29,875 nucleotides of DNA from an uncultured Lachnospira sp. (GTDB taxonomy: Bacteria; Bacillota; Clostridia; Lachnospirales; Lachnospiraceae): contig CAKRKK010000004.1 in assembly GCA_934358235.1 (NCBI GenBank), positions 1-29,875 of the forward strand, read 5' to 3'. Positions 24,437-29,875 of this stretch are shown here, one piece after another. The notes beneath the pieces are model-generated. The model was given only the letters and a program-made list of their open reading frames with translations, was not told the DNA's origin and did not search any database. Both the position numbers and the translations under genes were made by a program. Within the stretch, counting starts at the first letter, position 1; the number at the start of each line of letters is the position of its first letter.

Positions 24437-26740
24437 ATGAATGAAAATAATGTATGCTTAGGTGTTAAACAGGATTGCTGTGCAGAGGATTGCTTAGCAG
24501 AGGCAGAGAAAAGAGAGCTTTATATTGCCTCCATAGTAGAACAACTGACACTTGAAGAAAAGACGGATATGATTCATGGGGCAGGCTTCTTTAAGACAAA
24601 GGGAGTTGAAAGGCTGGGAATACCGCCACTTACTATGTCAGATGGACCTATGGGTGTCAGGAATGAATTCTATAATGATAAATGGATACCAATAGGCTAT
24701 TCTGATGATTATGTTTCTTATGCACCGAGCAATAGTGCACTTGCTGCGACGTGGAATCCAGAGCTTGCATATAAGTGCGGAAGGAATCTGGGAGAGGAAG
24801 CAAGGGGAAGAGGCAAGGATGTTATACTCGCACCGGGAATAAATATTAAAAGGGATCCATTGTGTGGACGCAATTTCGAATATATGAGTGAAGATCCATA
24901 TATGGTTGAAACACTTGTGGTACCGTTTATTAATGGTGTTCAGGAGAATGATGTAGCAGCCTGTGTAAAGCATTTTGCCCTTAACTGTCAGGAAACAAAC
25001 AGATTGTACGTTGATACAATAGCAGATGAAAGAACACTGCATGAATTGTATCTTAAGGGCTTTAGGGCAGCGGTATGCAAGGCACACAGCTATTCTATAA
25101 TGAATGCCTACAATAAGGTTAATGGAAGTCATTGCAGTGAGAATAAAAAGCTGCTTGATGATATATTAAGAGAAAAATGGGGATATGACGGAGTTGTTAT
25201 AAGTGACTGGGGTTCAGTACATACAACAAAGGAATCGGCTGGTACCTCTATGGATATAGAGATGAGCGTAACCTCTGACTTCGATAATTATTATTATGCA
25301 GGGCCTCTTATAAAAGCTGTAAATAAAGGAGAAGTGCCAGAAGAAGCCATTGATAAAAAGGTGAAGAATATATTAAGGCTTATGTACAGACTTAAGCTGA
25401 TAGGACCGGAGGCAACAGATAGAAAGCAAGGCATATATTCTAATATGGAGCATTGGCAGGATGCCCTTGATACAGCAAGAGAGGCCATTGTGCTTCTAAA
25501 AAATGAGGATAATATTCTTCCGATAAGTCAGGAAAGAATAAAGTCTTGCAGGAGAATGGATAAGGAAGCTATTAGTGGGGCTGATAAGCTGATAAGAGAT
25601 AATGCAGCACCAGTCAGGAAAAGGATTGCAGTTATCGGACATAATGCAGAGCATAATCACGCAGGTGGTGGAGGAAGTGCAGAGATAAAGGCTATATATG
25701 AAATATCTCCACTGCTTGGTCTAAAGAAGGCTCTTGGTGGTAATGTAGATATACAGTATGCTGTTGGTTATTATGTTCCAGGTGACAAGGATGTTAATGA
25801 AGTTAACTGGCAGGAGGCAAGCCTTGAACGCCAGGTTATGGGCCAGGAGGGTGCTTGTAAAAATAACAAAAAGCTGATAAAAGAAATTGAAAAAAACAGA
25901 CATAAGCTTTTAGAGGAAGCCTGTGAGCTTGCAAAAACAGCAGATGAAGTTATTTATATAGGCGGTTTAAACCACGATTATGATGTGGAAGGAAGAGATA
26001 GACACGATATGGTTCTTCCATATGGTCAGGATGAGCTTATTAATGCATTACTGGATATAAATCCCAATACAGTTGTAGTCATGGTTTCAGGTTCACCTGT
26101 GCAGATGCCATGGCTGTCAAGAGTTAAGGCTCTTGTATGGTGTTATTATTCAGGCATGGAAACAGGAGATGCTCTTGCAGATATTCTGTTAGGAAGGGTT
26201 AATCCAAGTGGAAAGCTCCCGGAAACATTTCCAGTAAGATATGAGGATACAGTTACATATAAAAATGGACAGTCTGGCAGGGAGGATGTAATAACCTGTG
26301 AAGAAGGAATATTTATTGGATACAGGTATTATGAAAAGGAGCACATAAAACCGGCATATGCTTTTGGATATGGTTTATCTTATACAGAGTTTGAAATATG
26401 TAACAGCTCAGTTAAGCTGTGTGCTGATAAAGAGGAACCAATAGCTGTGGTAAGCTGTGAGCTTAGGAATACAGGTAATATGTATGGCGCTGATGTTATA
26501 CAATGTTATGTCCAGGATGTGGAATGCAGCGTTTTACGTCCTCTAAAGGAGCTTGCGGCATATCAGAAGGTATTTCTTGAACCGGGAGAATCAAAGCAGG
26601 TACAGTTATATCTGTATAGGTCTGCCTTTGAATTCTATGATGTCAATAAAGAGGACTTTGTCATAGAACCAGGACAATTCAGGGTATATATTGGCGATTC
26701 TTCTGATAACTGCGAGGCAGCCGGCGTTATTACGCTCTAG
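24437..26740 (+). CDS. GH3 family beta-glycosidase
   Basis: Cytoplasmic retaining beta-glucosidase or beta-xylosidase of 767 residues without a signal peptide. The N-terminal barrel (about 20-310) carries KRDPLCGRNFEYMSEDPY, the KHFALN loop, and nucleophile Asp257 in VVISDWGS. The alpha/beta sandwich (about 355-590) has GLNHDYDVEGRDR and SGMETGDALADIL, with GKLPETFP. A fibronectin-III-like domain ends the chain (about 660-760). The start is the ATG at 24437, after GGTGAGG. It is the third gene of the GH43-GH95-GH3 cluster. The convergent AraC gene ends only 14 bases beyond its stop, with no obvious terminator between. Confidence 0.9.
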   Translation: MNENNVCLGVKQDCCAEDCLAEAEKRELYIASIVEQLTLEEKTDMIHGAGFFKTKGVERLGIPPLTMSDGPMGVRNEFYNDKWIPIGYSDDYVSYAPSNSALAATWNPELAYKCGRNLGEEARGRGKDVILAPGINIKRDPLCGRNFEYMSEDPYMVETLVVPFINGVQENDVAACVKHFALNCQETNRLYVDTIADERTLHELYLKGFRAAVCKAHSYSIMNAYNKVNGSHCSENKKLLDDILREKWGYDGVVISDWGSVHTTKESAGTSMDIEMSVTSDFDNYYYAGPLIKAVNKGEVPEEAIDKKVKNILRLMYRLKLIGPEATDRKQGIYSNMEHWQDALDTAREAIVLLKNEDNILPISQERIKSCRRMDKEAISGADKLIRDNAAPVRKRIAVIGHNAEHNHAGGGGSAEIKAIYEISPLLGLKKALGGNVDIQYAVGYYVPGDKDVNEVNWQEASLERQVMGQEGACKNNKKLIKEIEKNRHKLLEEACELAKTADEVIYIGGLNHDYDVEGRDRHDMVLPYGQDELINALLDINPNTVVVMVSGSPVQMPWLSRVKALVWCYYSGMETGDALADILLGRVNPSGKLPETFPVRYEDTVTYKNGQSGREDVITCEEGIFIGYRYYEKEHIKPAYAFGYGLSYTEFEICNSSVKLCADKEEPIAVVSCELRNTGNMYGADVIQCYVQDVECSVLRPLKELAAYQKVFLEPGESKQVQLYLYRSAFEFYDVNKEDFVIEPGQFRVYIGDSSDNCEAAGVITL

Positions 26741-26754
26741 TATTTATTATGTAA

Positions 26755-27918
26755 TTATGTAATAGAAATAGATTGTGTTCTGTAGCAGGATGGGCTTATA
26801 TGCATTATTCGTTTGAATGCACGTCTGAACGAATAAACGCTGTTATAGCCCGTCCTTTCTGCTATATCCATAATGGTAGCTGTTGAACTGCGAAGAAGCT
26901 CACAGCTTTTCTCAATCCGTATGTTTTCAAGATATTCGGCAAAACATATTCCCATAGTTTCCTTAAAGGTAGATGACAGATAGCCCTCTGATACATTAAA
27001 GCTTCTTGCTGTTCCGGCAAGATTCAGATTAGCATCATTGTAGTTAGAAAGAATATAGTTCTGAATATCCTGTATAGGAGCTTTCTTTCTTCCAGCTTTA
27101 TAGCTGTCAAGCTTACAGGCTATCTCCTGGCAGGCTGTTGATAAGTAACTGAAATAAAGCTCAGGGTTGTCCTGTGCTGATACCATATGCTGGTTAAGCT
27201 GCAGCAGCTTGTCAGAAAAGTTATACTTTGCAGGATTTAGCTGCATAAGTGTGTCAGTTACTGCGTTATGAAGCTTAAGCAGTTCACTTTGACCAAGTGC
27301 TCTTATAATAAGATTTTCGTCTGACAAGGTTTTTAGAACATAGTCTATTAAAGCCTGGTCGTTGCATTTAACAGCCTTATAAAGCAGGGCTGCTGCTGCC
27401 TCAGGATAATAGAATTCAAATGTATCTGAGGCAGGAAACGTCATATTGTTGTTATATGAAACAATGTCAGGATATTTTATGGAAAAGCTCTTCTCAAGAC
27501 ATATAAGAGCTTCTTTCTTGGCAAATATGAATTCGGATAAGGTATGACAGGTTCTGCTTATTCCCCAATGGAAGGTACATCTGTGCCTGTCTGTAAAATA
27601 AGTATTCATTTCGTTTATGTATTCCCCTACATCAAGGTCATCATTATGGTTGAAAAGTAGAAGCTCATTATGATCTTCCGTACGGTAAAACCATACAGGG
27701 CAGGAACAGTGCCTTTTAGCATATTTTGGAATAAGACTGGACAGCTCATGCTGGTAATTATCAGCATCGTTATTGGCTGCAAGCCGAAAGGCAGTTATTG
27801 TAAAGCAGGTGTTGTTAAAATATTTATTCAGAGTATTTAAAATATCATCATCAGGCATATATGTATTATGTGTAAATAGCTGGTGGATGATACCGTTAAT
27901 AAAAATGCTGTAATCCAT
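26755..27918 (-). CDS. AraC-family transcriptional regulator
   Basis: Soluble regulator of 387 residues. The C-terminal AraC domain (about 287-383) has two helix-turn-helix motifs: LAGTARSFNVSEGYLSSTFK, then IMDIAERTGYNSVYSFRRAFKRIM. The N-terminal part (about 1-270) resembles the GGDEF-like/CdaR-type sensor region of YesN-type regulators (RCTFHWGISRTCHTLSEFIF, then AKKEAL) without membrane segments. AAGGAG lies upstream of the ATG on the minus strand. It faces the GH43-GH95-GH3 cluster and diverges from the pectate lyase gene, so it probably activates one or both in response to a plant sugar. The effector is unknown. Confidence 0.87.
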   Translation of the reverse strand: MDYSIFINGIIHQLFTHNTYMPDDDILNTLNKYFNNTCFTITAFRLAANNDADNYQHELSSLIPKYAKRHCSCPVWFYRTEDHNELLLFNHNDDLDVGEYINEMNTYFTDRHRCTFHWGISRTCHTLSEFIFAKKEALICLEKSFSIKYPDIVSYNNNMTFPASDTFEFYYPEAAAALLYKAVKCNDQALIDYVLKTLSDENLIIRALGQSELLKLHNAVTDTLMQLNPAKYNFSDKLLQLNQHMVSAQDNPELYFSYLSTACQEIACKLDSYKAGRKKAPIQDIQNYILSNYNDANLNLAGTARSFNVSEGYLSSTFKETMGICFAEYLENIRIEKSCELLRSSTATIMDIAERTGYNSVYSFRRAFKRIMHISPSCYRTQSISIT

Positions 27919-28023
27919 AGTCTATACTTCTCCTTAGTGTAGGGCTTTTCTTAAATAGTCAGTAGTTTTAGTGAGTAGTTTCTTTTAAAAATCCTGTATA
28001 TATGCATCATATTGTTTAGTATA

Positions 28024-28054
28024 GGTACATTTTATTATGTAAAAAAATGTATCC
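28024..28054. promoter_or_regulatory. Operator-like inverted repeat, site 1, between the AraC and lyase genes
   Basis: GGTACATTTT (28024-28033) is nearly the reverse complement of AAAATGTATCC (28044-28054). The right half contains AAAAATGTAT at 28043-28052, which recurs at site 2. A TATAAT at 28073-28078 lies just downstream and may be the lyase -10 element; its -35 is weak, which would suit activator control. The rest of 27919-28023 is AT-rich with no gene. Confidence 0.4.
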
Positions 28055-28133
28055 CGCCTTTTTATCATAAGTTATAATGTCCCTAAAAGCAAGCAGTTTT
28101 GCAAAATACTTTTATAAAATTAAGTTCTAAAAT

Positions 28134-28163
28134 GATACAATTTGCATAAAAATGTATTGTATC
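28134..28163. promoter_or_regulatory. Operator-like inverted repeat, site 2, upstream of the lyase gene
   Basis: GATACAAT (28134-28141) and ATTGTATC (28156-28163) are exact inverted repeats with a 14-base spacer, and AAAAATGTAT recurs at 28148-28157, 105 bases from its copy in site 1. This may be an AraC-type binding site or an RNA hairpin in the leader. Confidence 0.4.
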
Positions 28164-28294
28164 TATGAAAATAACTGTGAAAATATTATGATGATACCAG
28201 AGCCGAAAGTGCAGAAGCTGTTCAGATGTGTGTGAAAATATATATGAAAGGCTTCTGGCATTCGAAGGATATTATAAAGTTATGGGAGGCAGCA

Positions 28295-29875
28295 ATGGGA
28301 ACTGAAGGTAAGAATCGTGAGCAGAGGAGAAAGTTAAATAAGGGACGTGCTCACGCAAGTAAAGCAACAGCTATTGTTATGGCTGGTCTTATGGCAACCT
28401 CTGGAATTTCACTTCCAGCAGGAACACTTGCATTTGCATCAGAAAATGATAAGCTTCTGGCTTTTGCGGGGGCAGAAGGCGGAGGAAGATTCGCAACAGG
28501 TGGCCGTGGGTTTGATGTTTATGTAGTAACTAACCTTAATGATTATGCGAAGGGAGATACACCTATCGAAGGTTCACTTCGTTATGGTATAGAAGAATTC
28601 GCCAAGGATAAGGGCGGAACTATGATAGTGTTTAATGTTGGAGGAACAATAGCACTTAAGCAGACACTTACATTCCGTGACAGAAAGAATATAACAGTAG
28701 CTGGTCAGACAGCACCTGGTGACGGTATTACACTTTCTGGTTGGGATACGAATATAAGTAACTCAGAGAATCTTATTATAAGATATATGAGATTCAGGCC
28801 AGGAGCAGCCAATGTCCATACTGGTGGTGATTCAATGGATGCTTTATGGGGCAGGGATAACAAGACATTTATGATTGATCATTGTTCATTTAGCTGGAAT
28901 ACAGATGAAACCTTATCAACCTACAGAGGTAAGGATGGTACTGTACAGTGGTGTATAGTTTCAGAAAGTCTTACAGTTTCAGGACACTCTAAGGGACGTC
29001 ACGGATATGGCGGCATATATGGAGGAGATAACGTAGTATTCCAGAATAACTTAATGGCTAACCATACATCCAGAAATCCAAGAGTTGGTGGAGGCAGCAT
29101 GGGTGATCCTACTAAGGATGGAGGAAGTACAGCAACACTTCAGATAAGCAATAATGTTCTATATAACTGGGGATATAACACATGTTATGGCGGAGGCTAT
29201 GCCTATACTAATTATATTAATAATTATTTAAAGGCAGGTGTTGGTACAAGAGAACAGGTTAAAAACCAGGTTGTTGACATGGGCGAGAAAACTAAGCCAG
29301 GCGGTTTCTATGTCAATGGAAACTACATGGAGGGTAATGATGCAGTAAGTGCAGATAACACCCTTGGTGAGAAGATGTCGGGAGTGAAAGAAGGACCAAA
29401 CAAGACAGTAGTGTCAGATAAGCCTTATAGTAAAGAAGGCTTTGAAAGTGTAACTGTTGTTTCAGCAAAGGATTGTTATGAGTCTGTGCTTACACAGGCA
29501 GGAGCAACATATCCATATCGTGATGCTATAGATGCAAGAGTTGTAGCTGAGACAAGAACAGACAAAGGAAGATATGTTAATACAGAGGATGAAGTAGGTG
29601 GATATCCTGCGGCTGCTTCTGTGAGAGAAGACACCTTTGATACAGATAAGGATGGAATACCTGATGCATGGGAAATAGCACATGGACTTAATCCGAATGA
29701 TGGTTCAGATTCCAAGGAGATTAATAATGCAACAGGCTATGCATATGTTGAGGAATATTTTAACGGACTTGTAGAAAATGTTGAAAAGGCAGACTATAAA
29801 GCACCTAATCCGGATGTAACTATAGACCTTAAAGACAATGCACAGTATCGAGAGGGTGATACAGTTACCGTAACA
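28295..29875 (+). CDS. Secreted pectate lyase (PL1-type), 3' end outside the window
   Basis: Extracellular lyase that cleaves polygalacturonate by beta-elimination. The first 527 residues are visible and the frame is still open at the right edge. A signal peptide with a long cationic start (about 1-23), a hydrophobic core and an Ala-Phe-Ala end (about 48) is present. The parallel beta-helix begins LLAFAGAEGGGRFATGGRG. MIDHCSFSWNTDE holds acidic calcium ligands, and the NHTSRNPRV segment has the likely catalytic Arg. DTDKDGIPDAWE at 449-460 is a calcium-binding repeat often found after bacterial PL1 domains; the last residues may start an Ig-like domain. GGGAGG lies five bases before the ATG. 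It diverges from the AraC gene, which may control it. Confidence 0.9.
   Translation, partial: MGTEGKNREQRRKLNKGRAHASKATAIVMAGLMATSGISLPAGTLAFASENDKLLAFAGAEGGGRFATGGRGFDVYVVTNLNDYAKGDTPIEGSLRYGIEEFAKDKGGTMIVFNVGGTIALKQTLTFRDRKNITVAGQTAPGDGITLSGWDTNISNSENLIIRYMRFRPGAANVHTGGDSMDALWGRDNKTFMIDHCSFSWNTDETLSTYRGKDGTVQWCIVSESLTVSGHSKGRHGYGGIYGGDNVVFQNNLMANHTSRNPRVGGGSMGDPTKDGGSTATLQISNNVLYNWGYNTCYGGGYAYTNYINNYLKAGVGTREQVKNQVVDMGEKTKPGGFYVNGNYMEGNDAVSADNTLGEKMSGVKEGPNKTVVSDKPYSKEGFESVTVVSAKDCYESVLTQAGATYPYRDAIDARVVAETRTDKGRYVNTEDEVGGYPAAASVREDTFDTDKDGIPDAWEIAHGLNPNDGSDSKEINNATGYAYVEEYFNGLVENVEKADYKAPNPDVTIDLKDNAQYREGDTVTVT

Noticed and set aside
24638..25132. 164-codon open frame on the minus strand
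   Set aside because: It is antisense to the catalytic barrel of the GH3 gene, with Cys/Ile-rich composition typical of a shadow frame.
29476..29715. Overlapping minus-strand frames near the right edge
   Set aside because: They lie inside the pectate lyase gene, whose plus-strand frame is continuous with clear motifs.

Overview
The window looks like chromosomal DNA from a low-GC, anaerobic Gram-positive gut or rumen bacterium of the Lachnospiraceae type (Lachnospira, Butyrivibrio or a relative). This rests on the AT-rich sequence, AGA/ATA-rich codon use, strong AGGAGG-like ribosome sites, plant-polysaccharide enzymes and an NhaC/YfcC/PTS gene set. The genus is an inference. No rRNA, tRNA, CRISPR array, phage gene or transposase was seen. 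Both ends cut a gene: an NhaC-type antiporter on the left and a secreted pectate lyase on the right.

Layout. (1) 1-2020: the end of an NhaC-family antiporter, a cytidylate-kinase-like protein, then a 150-bp repeat unit with a GC-rich imperfect palindrome and a strong terminator. (2) 2.2-8.2 kb: a fructose PTS operon, fruK-fruA-ptsH-ptsI-deoR, which carries the general PTS proteins and ends in a shared bidirectional terminator. The HPr has Lys at the position of the regulatory Ser46. (3) 8.2-10.7 kb: a small DtxR/MntR-type metal regulator (minus strand), and divergently a 613-residue protein with an N-terminal RelA/SpoT synthetase-like domain and about 440 residues that I cannot assign. (4) 10.8-19.9 kb: a polar amino-acid ABC transporter (binding protein fused to permease, plus ATPase), a LysR regulator, a CpsB-like PHP phosphatase, cysK, a second LysR regulator, a YfcC-family carrier and an M20 amidohydrolase. 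Apart from cpsB this could be a sulfur/amino-acid scavenging neighbourhood. (5) 20.0-29.9 kb: a polysaccharide-utilisation region with GH43, GH95 and GH3 enzymes that lack signal peptides, a convergent AraC regulator, and, divergent from it, a secreted PL1-type pectate lyase.

How they fit together: fructose enters as fructose-1-phosphate through FruA, using phosphate from PtsI and HPr, and FruK makes fructose-1,6-bisphosphate; the DeoR protein probably senses a pathway sugar phosphate. In the last region the lyase would cut pectin outside the cell. The three glycosidases would trim imported side-chain oligosaccharides in the cytoplasm, probably under the AraC regulator. No dedicated oligosaccharide transporter is visible.

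The points I consider most worth a second look are the RelA-like protein with a changed G-loop and an unassigned C-terminal region, the repeat element at 1784-1961 with its possible 47-residue ORF, the HPr Lys46, the divergent GH95 enzyme, and paired operator-like sites 105 bp apart between the AraC and lyase genes.
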